The position numbers were made by a program, and so were the translations under genes. Positions 1 to 7,788 of a stretch of DNA of 34,682 nucleotides are shown here, piece by piece. Location: positions 1-34,682 of the forward strand of contig JAKPAC010000038.1 in NCBI GenBank assembly GCA_029779645.1, written 5' to 3'. The notes under the pieces are model-generated. The model ran no database searches. It was not told the DNA's origin and saw only the letters and a list, made by a program, of their open reading frames with translations. How positions within the stretch are numbered: position 1 is the first letter of the stretch; each line of letters begins with the position of its first letter. The DNA is from Actinomycetes bacterium. Lineage in GTDB: Bacteria; Actinomycetota; Actinomycetes; Actinomycetales; Microbacteriaceae.

Positions 1-2
1 TT

Positions 3-1085
<1,083 letters not shown>

Positions 1086-3212
1086 CTAGAGCATGCAGCT
1101 GACGCAGCCGTCGACCTCGGTGCCCTCAAGGGCCATCTGACGAAGACGGATGTAGTAGATCGTCTTGATGCCCTTCGTCCACGCGTAGATCTGCGCGCGG
1201 TTGATGTCGCGGGTCGTCGCCATGTCTTTGAAGAAGAGCGTCAGCGACAGGCCCTGGTCGACGTGCTGCGTCGCCGCGGCGTACGTGTCGATGACCTTCT
1301 CGTAGCCGATCTCGTACGCGTCCTGGTAGTACTCCAGGTTTTCGTTCGTCATGAACGGCGCCGGGTAGTAGACGCGGCCGAGCTTGCCTTCCTTGCGGAT
1401 CTCGATCTTCGAGGCGATCGGGTGGATCGACGAGGTCGAGTTGTTGATGTACGAGATCGAACCGGTCGGCGGGACGGCCTGCAGGTTCTGGTTGTAGATG
1501 CCGTGCTCCTGGATCGACGCCTTCAGCGCGCGCCAGTCATCCTGGGTCGGGATGTGGTGGCCGGCGAACAGCTCGGCGCCGCGCTCGGTGACGGGCGCCC
1601 ACTCCTGCTCGATGTACTTGTCGAAGAACGCGCCCGACGCGTACGTCGAGTCCTCGAAGCCCTCGAACGCCACGCCACGGTCGATCGCCAGCTGGTTCGA
1701 CGCCTTCAGCGCGTGGTAGAGCACCGTGTAGAAGTAGATGTTCGTGAAGTCGATGCCCTCTTCCGAGCCGTAGAAGACGCGCTCGCGGGCGAGGTAGCCG
1801 TGCAGGTTCATCTGGCCGAGGCCGATGGCGTGCGTGCGGTCGTTGCCGTCCTCGATCGAGCGGACCGAGCTGATGTGGCTCTGCTCGCTCACGGCGGTGA
1901 GCGCGCGGATGGCGGTGTCGACGGTCGCGCCGATGTCACCCGAGTCCATGGTCAGCGCGATGTTGAGCGAGCCGAGGTTGCACGAGATGTCCTTGCCGAC
2001 CTCGTTGTACGAGAGGTCCTCGTTGTACGTGGTCGGCGTGTTCACCTGCAGGATCTCGCTGCAGAGGTTCGACATGTTGATGCGGCCCTTGATCGGGTTG
2101 GCCTTGTTCACCGTGTCTTCGAACATGATGTACGGGTAGCCCGACTCGAACTGGATCTCGGCGAGGGTCTGGAAGAACGCGCGCGCGTTGATCTTCGTCT
2201 TCTTGATGCGCGCGTCGTTGACCATCTCGTGGTACTTCTCGGTCACCGAGATGTCACCGAACGGCACGCCGTACACGCGTTCGACGTCGTAGGGCGAGAA
2301 GAGGTACATGTCTTCGCCCTTCTTCGCCAGCTCGAAGGTGATGTCAGGGATGACGACGCCCAGCGAGAGCGTCTTGATGCGGATCTTCTCGTCGGCGTTC
2401 TCACGCTTGGTGTCGAGGAAGCGCATGATGTCGGGGTGGTGCGCCGAGAGGTACACGGCGCCCGCGCCCTGGCGGGCGCCGAGCTGGTTGGCGTAGCTGA
2501 AGGCGTCTTCGAGCAGCTTCATCACGGGGATGATGCCCGAGGACTGGTTCTCGATCTGCTTGATCGGCGCACCGGCCTCACGGATGTTCGAGAGCAGCAA
2601 GGCCACGCCGCCGCCGCGCTTGCTCAGCTGCAGCGAGGAGTTGATGCCGCGCGAGATCGACTCCATGTTGTCTTCGATGCGCAGCAGGAAGCAGGAGACG
2701 AGCTCGCCGCGCTGCGCCTTGCCCGCGTTGAGAAACGTCGGGGTCGCGGGCTGGAAGCGACCCGCGAGGATCTCCTCGACGATGGCGGTGGCGAGGCGCT
2801 CGTCGCCCTCGGCGAGCCCGAGGGCCGTCATCACGACGCGGTCCTCGAAGCGCTCGAGGTAGCGCTGCCCGTCGAACGTCTTCAGCGTGTAGCTCGTGTA
2901 GTACTTGAACGCGCCGAGGAAGGTGTCGAAGCGGAACTTCTTCGAGTACGCGAGGTCGTTGAGCGCGGTGATGAACTCGAACGAGTACTTGGCGAGCACC
3001 TCCGGCTCGTAGTACTCCTTCTCGACCAGGTAGTCGAGGCGCTCGCGCAGCGAGTGGAAGAACACCGTGTTCTGGTTGACGTGCTGCAGGAAGAACTCGC
3101 GCGCGGCCTCGCGGTCCTTTTCGAACTGGATCTCTCCGTTGGGCCCATACAGGTTGAGCATCGCGTTCAGCGAGTGGTAGTCCATCCCGTTGGCGGCGAC
3201 CACCTCGGTCAT
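1086..3212 (-). CDS. nrdE: Class Ib ribonucleotide reductase, large (catalytic) subunit NrdE
   Basis: Catalytic subunit that reduces ribonucleoside diphosphates using a thiyl radical. With the start used here it has 708 residues, normal for NrdE. The ATG at 3210-3212 gives [20 protein letters not shown] and is preceded by GGAAG; a longer frame reaching 3308 adds 32 residues unlike the family and is rejected. Visible family marks are the active-site cysteines in [15 protein letters not shown] (thiyl cysteine) and ISCNLGSLN, and the C-terminal redox pair CVSC at the very end (CVSCML), which NrdH re-reduces. The start overlaps the nrdI stop as ATGA (3209-3212), implying translational coupling. 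It lacks the long N-terminal ATP-cone of class Ia enzymes, as expected for class Ib. Confidence 0.98.
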   Translation of the reverse strand: MTEVVAANGMDYHSLNAMLNLYGPNGEIQFEKDREAAREFFLQHVNQNTVFFHSLRERLDYLVEKEYYEPEVLAKYSFEFITALNDLAYSKKFRFDTFLGAFKYYTSYTLKTFDGQRYLERFEDRVVMTALGLAEGDERLATAIVEEILAGRFQPATPTFLNAGKAQRGELVSCFLLRIEDNMESISRGINSSLQLSKRGGGVALLLSNIREAGAPIKQIENQSSGIIPVMKLLEDAFSYANQLGARQGAGAVYLSAHHPDIMRFLDTKRENADEKIRIKTLSLGVVIPDITFELAKKGEDMYLFSPYDVERVYGVPFGDISVTEKYHEMVNDARIKKTKINARAFFQTLAEIQFESGYPYIMFEDTVNKANPIKGRINMSNLCSEILQVNTPTTYNEDLSYNEVGKDISCNLGSLNIALTMDSGDIGATVDTAIRALTAVSEQSHISSVRSIEDGNDRTHAIGLGQMNLHGYLARERVFYGSEEGIDFTNIYFYTVLYHALKASNQLAIDRGVAFEGFEDSTYASGAFFDKYIEQEWAPVTERGAELFAGHHIPTQDDWRALKASIQEHGIYNQNLQAVPPTGSISYINNSTSSIHPIASKIEIRKEGKLGRVYYPAPFMTNENLEYYQDAYEIGYEKVIDTYAAATQHVDQGLSLTLFFKDMATTRDINRAQIYAWTKGIKTIYYIRLRQMALEGTEVDGCVSCML

Positions 3213-3697
3213 TGTTGCTTCCAAAATCTGTCCAATCCTGTGCGGACGTTCGCGACGTCCTCTGGGGTTCCGAATAGTTCGAGCCGATACATGTGCGGCA
3301 CTGCGCACTTGCGGGCGATGATGTCACCGGCGAGGCAATAGGCGTCGCCGAAGTTGGTGTTGCCGGCGGCGATGACGCCGCGAATCAAGCCTCGGTTGTG
3401 CTCGTCATTGAGAAAACGGATGACTTGTTTTGGGACGGCCCCGTGGCCGTCTCCGCCGCCGTACGTCGGGGTGATCAGCACATATGGCTGGTCGACCCGG
3501 AGTGGCGTCTCGTGTCGATAGAGGGGAATTCGAAGTGCGGGCAGGCCCAGCTTCTCGATGAATCGGGCCGTGTAGCCCGAGACGCTGGAGAAGAACACGA
3601 TCCTCGCGTCGGCGACATCGTCCGGCGAAGTCGGCGATGGCGCAGTGGTGAGTGGCACCCGTTTGGGCTGGGTGTCTGCGGTCATCATGATCGACAT
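3209..3697 (-). CDS. nrdI: Flavodoxin-like NrdI, activator of NrdF
   Basis: NrdI is a small FMN protein that supplies oxidant for assembling the NrdF metal/tyrosyl cofactor. The flavodoxin-type phosphate loop is seen as [17 protein letters not shown], followed by [16 protein letters not shown] and the [15 protein letters not shown] segment that are typical of NrdI. With ATG at 3695-3697 the protein has 162 residues. That start has GGTGAGG about 8 bases upstream; a GTG at 3704-3706 would add three residues but would sit on the same ribosome site. The N-terminal 30 residues are poorly conserved and longer than in short NrdI proteins, so an internal ATG at 3685 or 3688 is also possible. The gene is 69 bp downstream of nrdH and overlaps nrdE by 4 bp. 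Confidence 0.95.
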   Translation of the reverse strand: MSIMMTADTQPKRVPLTTAPSPTSPDDVADARIVFFSSVSGYTARFIEKLGLPALRIPLYRHETPLRVDQPYVLITPTYGGGDGHGAVPKQVIRFLNDEHNRGLIRGVIAAGNTNFGDAYCLAGDIIARKCAVPHMYRLELFGTPEDVANVRTGLDRFWKQQ

Positions 3698-3766
3698 GAC
3701 GTGCACCTCACCGAGTCTGTGTCGCTGTTCGTGTCTTTCTGGGTATGCCTGAGCGTCGCCGGCAAC

Positions 3767-4000
3767 TCAGGCCAGGCGAGCGGCCAGTTCGTCGATCTTG
3801 TCGGGACGGAAGCCCGACCAGTGGTCCTCGTCGGTGATGACGACGGGCGCCTGAAGGTAGCCCAGCGACTTCACCTGCTCGAGCGCTGCAGGGTCGACAG
3901 ACAGGTCGAGGACCTCGTATTCGATGCCCTTCGAGTCAAGTGCGCGGTAGGTGGCGTTGCACTGCACGCACGACGGCTTGGTGTACACGGTAATTGCCAT
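3767..4000 (-). CDS. nrdH: Glutaredoxin-like electron donor NrdH
   Basis: 77-residue thioredoxin-fold redoxin that delivers electrons to NrdE. The redox motif C-V-Q-C sits near residues 11-14 in MAITVYTKPSCVQCNATYRA. The WSGFRPDKI segment near the C-terminus is the NrdH signature that distinguishes it from true glutaredoxins. The ATG at 3998-4000 is chosen over an in-frame codon seven residues upstream because family members start MxITVYTKP; a GGGGAGAA element lies about 11 bases before it. First gene of the nrdHIEF operon, directly downstream of the tandem NrdR-box-like dyads at 4061-4108. Confidence 0.97.
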   Translation of the reverse strand: MAITVYTKPSCVQCNATYRALDSKGIEYEVLDLSVDPAALEQVKSLGYLQAPVVITDEDHWSGFRPDKIDELAARLA

Positions 4001-4060
4001 GTCAGCTGGTTCTCCCCTCAAAATCTCTGGTTATCCGACAGACCCCCCGTCGGGCTTTCA

Positions 4061-4076
4061 ATACTACATATAGGTG
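4061..4076 (-). promoter_or_regulatory. Candidate NrdR box 1 (promoter-proximal)
   Basis: The segment ACTACATATAGG at 4063-4074 closely matches the AT-rich dyad core ACTATATATAGT of NrdR boxes; centre about 4068.5. It stands out from the surrounding GC-rich DNA and overlaps a plausible minus-strand -10 (TAGTAT, complement of 4061-4066). It lies 61 bp upstream of nrdH. NrdR is the known zinc-finger/ATP-cone repressor of bacterial nrd operons. Assignment is by eye and by the spacing to box 2. Confidence 0.65.
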
Positions 4077-4092
4077 CGCCCAAGAAGAAGCA

Positions 4093-4108
4093 CCACAAGG
4101 TCTAGTAG
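4093..4108 (-). promoter_or_regulatory. Candidate NrdR box 2 (promoter-distal)
   Basis: A 16 bp dyad CCACAAG-gt-CTAGTAG with five of seven positions matching between half-sites. Its centre (4100.5) is 32 bp, three helical turns, from the centre of box 1, leaving 16 bp between the boxes. This is the paired arrangement known for NrdR operators, which makes each weaker box more believable. A further short dyad (TACA-tctc-TGTA, 4110-4121) follows at a spacing that does not fit NrdR. Confidence 0.65.
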
Positions 4109-4232
4109 TTACATCTCTGTAGTTTTTCCCCGCTCCCTCCACAGCTTCAGCGAGTTTCTCCACCGCTTCTCCACAAGGAACTCAACGTTCGGAGCATGCT
4201 GAAAAGTCCCGGAAGACGCGCCTTCGGCCGAG

Positions 4233-4241
4233 TTATCCACA
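4233..4241 (+). promoter_or_regulatory. Perfect DnaA-box sequence
   Basis: TTATCCACA is the exact high-affinity DnaA recognition sequence. A one-mismatch relative, TTCTCCACA, lies at 4167-4175 on the same strand, and other TCCACA cores occur at 4138-4143 and, on the opposite strand, at 4280-4285. The cluster lies between the nrd promoter and the MFS gene. DnaA is known to regulate ribonucleotide reductase genes in E. coli; a similar role here is inference. There are too few boxes and no origin-type neighbours, so this is not an origin. Confidence 0.45.
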
Positions 4242-4324
4242 GAATCGACGCTAGAGGCAGCCACGGACATTCCCCCGCCTGTGGAATCTCCGCCGGCACG
4301 TCTCCCCGGCGTGTCGCGCTGCGC

Positions 4325-4357
4325 CGCCGCGGCCCACGCGCGGTGCGGGCCGCGGCG
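4325..4357. other. Strong GC stem-loop in the nrdH/MFS intergenic region
   Basis: The arms 4325-4335 and 4347-4357 are an exact 11 bp inverted repeat with an 11-base loop. The non-coding stretch 4001-4418 (418 bp) holds the NrdR-like dyads (4061-4108), the DnaA-type boxes (4138-4288), this stem-loop and the MFS -10 (4404-4409). I see no credible coding frame in it. Both flanking genes point away from the hairpin, so it terminates neither. It could belong to a small RNA or be a protein-binding structure. Confidence 0.55.
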
Positions 4358-4403
4358 CCGCGCCCGGGCCTCCGGCGGCCTCGATAAGCCCCCGGCGCTC
4401 TCC

Positions 4404-4409
4404 TACAAT
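4404..4409 (+). promoter_or_regulatory. -10 element of a leaderless promoter for the MFS gene
   Basis: TACAAT ends 9 bases before the GTG start at 4419, so transcription would begin at or within a few bases of the start codon. There is no Shine-Dalgarno sequence in this gap. Leaderless mRNAs are common in actinobacteria. No convincing -35 is visible (TCGATA at 17 bp). Confidence 0.6.
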
Positions 4410-4418
4410 TGAGTCCTC

Positions 4419-5627
4419 GTGGCTGGTTACAGAGATCTCCTGCGCACACGAGGTGTGGCCCGCATCATCACCGCCCAGCTCGTCGCGCGTTTTCCCGCAG
4501 GGATGCTCTCCCTCGCGGTGCTTCTGCACGTCGAGCACGTGACGGGCTCGTATGGCTCCGCCGGCCTGGTGCTGGCCGCGACATCCATCGGGCAAGCGGT
4601 CGCGGGGCCCGTCACGAGTCGCTGGATGGGCATCTGGGGCATGCGCCGCGTGCTCACCCTGACCCTGCTGGTGTGCGCCGGCTCGGTGACCACGCTCGGG
4701 CTCGTGCCCCTGCCGCTGCCCGGCTACATGCTCCTCGGCCTGCTCGCCGGGCTCAGCTCGCCGCCCGTGCAGGCGGCGGTGCGCACCATCTACCCCAAGA
4801 TGGTCAACTCGCGTCAGCTCACTCCCCTGTTCTCGCTGGATGCCTCGGCCCAGGAGATCATCTGGGTGATCGCGCCGGTCGTCACGACGTTCGTGGCGCT
4901 CCAGGTCGGCACAGTCCAGGCGATCATGCTCATCGTCGTGATCATGCTCGCCGGCGGCGCCTGGTTCATCTCGTCCCCCGAGCTCGGCCGGGTGCGCATC
5001 CCCCGCAGCCGCGGCGGCATCGGCAAGGTGCTGACCAAGCCGCCGGTGCTGCTGGCCACGGTGATCGGCTTCCTGCTGATCGGCGGATGCGCCGCCGTCG
5101 AGGCGGGAGTCGTCGCCACGTTCGACGAGGGCGGCCTCGAGGCGGGCCTCGTGCTTGCCGTGTTCTCGCTCGGCAGCCTCGCCGGCGGCCTCTCGATGGG
5201 GCACCTGCCGATCGGGCCGTGGGCGATGGCCCGGCGCCTCGCGGTGGTCGCCGTCGGCATGACGCTCGCGACGCTCGCGCTGAACGTGTGGTGGATCGGC
5301 GGCACGCTGCTGCTGGCGGGCATCGGCATCGCCCCCGCGCTGGCGGTGCTGTTCGCCATCGTCTCGGCGAGCGTGAAGTTCAGCGAGACCGCCGAGAGCT
5401 ACGGCTGGGTGGGCACCGGGCAGCTCATCGGCGCCGCGACCGGCTCGGCCGTGGCCGGATTCCTCATCGACGGCGCCGGCCCCGGCGGGGCGTTCTGGGC
5501 GGCCGCCGCCTTCCTCATCGTCGGCACGATCGTCGCCGTGACGTGCGTGCGGTGGTTCCCCGACCTGCGCGGGCGCGATCCGAGCCCCATCCCAGATACC
5601 GAGCCGGTTCCGGTCGCATCCCCCTAG
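4419..5627 (+). CDS. Major facilitator superfamily (MFS) transporter
   Basis: 402-residue integral membrane protein with about 12 hydrophobic segments, the normal size for MFS carriers. The first half has the loop 2-3 region around GQAVAGPVTSRWMGIWGMRR, matching the Gly/Arg-rich motif A of MFS proteins, and a long middle loop rich in charged residues (SSPELGRVRIPRSRGGIGK) before the second bundle. Substrate cannot be told; the overall look is that of drug- or metabolite-efflux type MFS proteins. GTG at 4419-4421 is chosen because a good -10 lies just upstream and family members begin close to the first helix. Its TAG stop at 5625-5627 forms part of the -10 of the next gene. Confidence 0.9.
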   Translation: MAGYRDLLRTRGVARIITAQLVARFPAGMLSLAVLLHVEHVTGSYGSAGLVLAATSIGQAVAGPVTSRWMGIWGMRRVLTLTLLVCAGSVTTLGLVPLPLPGYMLLGLLAGLSSPPVQAAVRTIYPKMVNSRQLTPLFSLDASAQEIIWVIAPVVTTFVALQVGTVQAIMLIVVIMLAGGAWFISSPELGRVRIPRSRGGIGKVLTKPPVLLATVIGFLLIGGCAAVEAGVVATFDEGGLEAGLVLAVFSLGSLAGGLSMGHLPIGPWAMARRLAVVAVGMTLATLALNVWWIGGTLLLAGIGIAPALAVLFAIVSASVKFSETAESYGWVGTGQLIGAATGSAVAGFLIDGAGPGGAFWAAAAFLIVGTIVAVTCVRWFPDLRGRDPSPIPDTEPVPVASP

Positions 5628-5630
5628 AGT
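5625..5630 (+). promoter_or_regulatory. -10 element of a leaderless promoter, overlapping the MFS stop
   Basis: TAGAGT is followed by 7 bases and then ATG at 5638. The hexamer includes the TAG stop codon of the MFS gene. The TAnnnT-N7-ATG layout is the common actinobacterial leaderless start. It suggests the hydrolase has its own promoter despite lying only 10 bp after the MFS gene. Confidence 0.6.
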
Positions 5631-5637
5631 GTTGGGC

Positions 5638-6390
5638 ATGACGCCCGTTACGCTCAACACCACTTCCTGGGGGCGCACCGACGCGCCCCTCCGCGCGCTC
5701 CTCGTCCACGGCCTCGGCTCGAACGGCCCACTCATGTGGCGCTTCGGCGTGACGCTCGCCGACGCCGGCTGGCACGCCACCGCCGTCGACCTGCGCGGCC
5801 ACGGCCTGTCGCCCCGCGCGCTCGATTACACGATCGAGGCCCACGCGGTCGACCTCGGCGCGACGACGCCCGAGGACGGCGCGCCCTGGGACCTCGTGAT
5901 CGGCCACTCGCTCGGCGGGGCCTCGTCGATCGTCGCCGCCGCGGCGGACCTCGAGTGGGCGCGCCGCCTCGTGCTCATCGATCCCGCCGTGATCGTGACC
6001 ACGAAGGCGCAGGGCAACATGCGCAACAGCATGGCGGCCACCGCGGCAGAGACGCTCGAGAGCGTGCGCGCGGCGAACCCGAGCTGGCACGACACCGACG
6101 TCGAGCTGAAGGTGCTCTCGGTGCAGCAGGGCAGTCCGTGGGCCGTCGCCCAGTCGAACCTGCAGAACCAGCCGTGGGACGTCCGCGCCGCGGCATCCCG
6201 CCTCGCGATCCCCACCCACGTCATCGCCGGCGACCCCGCGGTCATGTCGATCTTCGCCGGCGCGCTCGCCGACGAGGTGCTGCAGAACCCAGTGTTCTCG
6301 ATGTCGATGATCGAGGGCGCGGGCCACTCCCCGCACCGCGACAAGGGCGAGGCGACCATGGCCGAGCTGCTGCGCTGGCTCGGGGCCTGA
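5638..6390 (+). CDS. Alpha/beta-fold hydrolase
   Basis: 250-residue cytosolic hydrolase of the alpha/beta fold. Seen: oxyanion region LLVHGLGSNG (21-30), the DLRGHG strand/turn (51-56), nucleophile elbow GHSLGG with Ser91, and late acid and histidine candidates in AGDPAV (about D199) and GAGHSPH (about H230). These form a complete Ser-Asp-His triad. The reaction is not determinable; esterase, lactonase or C-C hydrolase are all possible. ATG at 5638 is preferred to an in-frame GTG at 5629 because the promoter -10 covers that GTG. The end of the gene runs into the 13 bp repeat array, whose first unit contains the TGA stop. Confidence 0.9.
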   Translation: MTPVTLNTTSWGRTDAPLRALLVHGLGSNGPLMWRFGVTLADAGWHATAVDLRGHGLSPRALDYTIEAHAVDLGATTPEDGAPWDLVIGHSLGGASSIVAAAADLEWARRLVLIDPAVIVTTKAQGNMRNSMAATAAETLESVRAANPSWHDTDVELKVLSVQQGSPWAVAQSNLQNQPWDVRAAASRLAIPTHVIAGDPAVMSIFAGALADEVLQNPVFSMSMIEGAGHSPHRDKGEATMAELLRWLGA

Positions 6391-6488
6391 GCGCGAAGCC
6401 TCAGCGTCGGGCCTGAGCGTCGGGCCTGAGCGCGAAGCCTCAGCGTCAGGCCTGAGCGTCGGGCCTGAGCGCGAGGCCTGAGCGCGGC
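6385..6488 (+). repeat. Eight tandem 13 bp repeats (GCCTGAGCGYSRR type)
   Basis: Units begin at 6385, 6398, 6411, 6424, 6437, 6450, 6463 and 6476, each starting GCCTGAGCG or GCCTCAGCG. Units 1-3 and 4-6 form a 39 bp higher-order repeat differing at a single base. The first unit contains the last codon and TGA stop of the hydrolase gene. The array is otherwise non-coding and sits before a stem-loop. It looks like recent slippage or duplication and may be variable between strains. Confidence 0.92.
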
Positions 6489-6515
6489 GCCGTGTCGAGC
6501 CGGCGCGCCACGCAT

Positions 6516-6554
6516 GGCGGTGCGGGACGCCGCGCCCGGCGCATCCGCACCGCC
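6516..6554 (+). terminator. Stem-loop after the hydrolase/repeat array
   Basis: The arms 6516-6525 and 6545-6554 are an exact 10 bp inverted repeat, with a further GCCG/CGGC stem inside the loop. No T-run follows. The position, between the repeat array and the promoter of the next gene, suits a GC-rich terminator of the hydrolase transcript. Confidence 0.55.
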
Positions 6555-6583
6555 GAGGCATACCCCGCCCGGCGCGCGAGCAC

Positions 6584-6589
6584 CACAAT
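6584..6589 (+). promoter_or_regulatory. -10-like element before the acyl-CoA dehydrogenase gene
   Basis: CACAAT is followed by 6 bases (GGGAGG) and the GTG start at 6596. The spacing fits a leaderless start. GGGAGG is too close to the GTG to act as a normal ribosome site. This is a weaker match than the two upstream examples. Confidence 0.45.
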
Positions 6590-6595
6590 GGGAGG

Positions 6596-7780
6596 GTGAC
6601 CACCTTCGATCCCGCCCAGTACCTGCCCGACGAGCTGCTTGAGCGCATGCGCGAGCGCGCCGCGGTCCACGATCGCGAGAACACCTTTCCCGCTGACGAT
6701 CTGGCCGAGCTCCGGGCGGCGGGATACCTCGGCATCCTCGTGCCCGAAGACCGGGGCGGCGCCGGGCTCGGCCTTGCCGAGGCCGCCGCGCTGCAGTCGC
6801 GCCTCGCGGCGGCGGCCCCCGCCACGGCGCTCGCCGTCAACATGCACCTGGTGTGGACGGGCGTCGCGAAGGTGATGCGCGATCGCGGCGTCGACGCGCT
6901 CGAGTTCGTGCAGCGCGAGGCGGCGGCCGGTGAGCTGTTCGCCTTCGGCATCAGCGAGGCGGGCAACGACCTCGTGCTGTTCGGCAGCGACACGGATGCC
7001 GCACCCGACGCCGACGGCGGCTACCGGTTCACCGGCACGAAGATCTTCACCTCGCTCGCGCCGGTGTGGACGCGCATCGGGCTCCACGGCCTCGACACCA
7101 CCTCGCCAGGCGGGCCGTGGATGGTCTACGCCTTCGTGGATCGGCCGGAGGCGGGCGCCGACGACGAGGCATCCATCGTCACCCGAGACGACTGGAACAC
7201 CGTCGGCATGCGGGCAACGCAGAGCCGCACCACCGAGCTGCACGGCGCATACGCCCCGCCCAGCCGGGTCGTGCGCCGGGTCGCCCCGGGGCCCAGCCCC
7301 GACCCGATCGTGTTCGGGATCTTCAGCGCGTTCGAGCTGCTGCTGGCAGCCGCGTACGACGGGATCGGCGCCCGCGCGCTCGAGCTGGCCGTCGCGACGG
7401 TGCGCACGCGCCGCTCGAAGCAGTCGGGCACCACCTACAGCCAGGACCCCGACATCCGCTGGCGGATCGCAGACGCCGCACTGGCGCACGACGCGATCGC
7501 GCCGCAGATCCGCGCGCTCGCCCGCGACGTCGACGCCCTCGTCGATCACGGCCCGCGCTGGTTCTCGCTCCTGTCGGGCGTGAAGGTGCGCTCGACCGAG
7601 ACCGCGCGCAAGGTCGTCGACGACGCGATCCGGGTCTCGGGCGGCTCGTCGTACTTCGCCTCGAACGAGCTCTCGCGCCTGTACCGCGACGTGCTCGCCG
7701 GCATCTTCCACCCCAGCGACGACGAGTCGGCGCATTCGACGATGGCCACGGCGCTGCTCGGCCCGATCGAGCGGGCGTAG
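6596..7780 (+). CDS. Acyl-CoA dehydrogenase-family flavoprotein
   Basis: 394-residue protein with acyl-CoA dehydrogenase layout: an N-terminal helical domain (GYLGILVPEDRGGAGLGLAE near 41-60), a middle beta domain (FAFGISEAGND and GYRFTGTKIFTS, the flavin/acyl-contact strands), and a C-terminal four-helix region ending in VSGGSSYFASNELSRLYRD. Oddity: the C-terminal segment where many dehydrogenases have the catalytic Glu (YEGT-like) reads GIFHPSDDESAHS, so the usual base is not at the standard place. It may act as a divergent dehydrogenase, or as a flavin monooxygenase-like relative (DszC/HsaA type). GTG at 6596 is used because of the -10 spacing. DUF445 follows 8 bp downstream, probably co-transcribed. 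Confidence 0.88.
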   Translation: MTTFDPAQYLPDELLERMRERAAVHDRENTFPADDLAELRAAGYLGILVPEDRGGAGLGLAEAAALQSRLAAAAPATALAVNMHLVWTGVAKVMRDRGVDALEFVQREAAAGELFAFGISEAGNDLVLFGSDTDAAPDADGGYRFTGTKIFTSLAPVWTRIGLHGLDTTSPGGPWMVYAFVDRPEAGADDEASIVTRDDWNTVGMRATQSRTTELHGAYAPPSRVVRRVAPGPSPDPIVFGIFSAFELLLAAAYDGIGARALELAVATVRTRRSKQSGTTYSQDPDIRWRIADAALAHDAIAPQIRALARDVDALVDHGPRWFSLLSGVKVRSTETARKVVDDAIRVSGGSSYFASNELSRLYRDVLAGIFHPSDDESAHSTMATALLGPIERA

Positions 7781-7788
7781 GCCGCCGG

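Noticed and set aside
4110..4121. TACA-tctc-TGTA as a third NrdR box
   Set aside because: Its centre is 15 bp from box 2, which does not fit the three-turn pairing, and it lacks the CACWA-type half-site.
4233..4241. Replication origin suggested by the DnaA boxes
   Set aside because: Only one perfect and one near-perfect box, no AT-rich unwinding region, and no dnaA/dnaN/rpmH neighbours.
4196..4387. Small plus-strand ORF of 63 codons in the nrdH/MFS gap
   Set aside because: No ribosome site, Arg/Pro-rich composition, and it crosses the stem-loop at 4325-4357.
4251..5780. Minus-strand frame with His/Asp/Arg-rich sequence opposite the MFS gene
   Set aside because: Shadow frame of a well-supported MFS transporter; composition is typical of GC-rich antisense reading.
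6385..6488. CRISPR array
   Set aside because: The repeats are 13 bp and contiguous, with no unique spacers and no cas genes.
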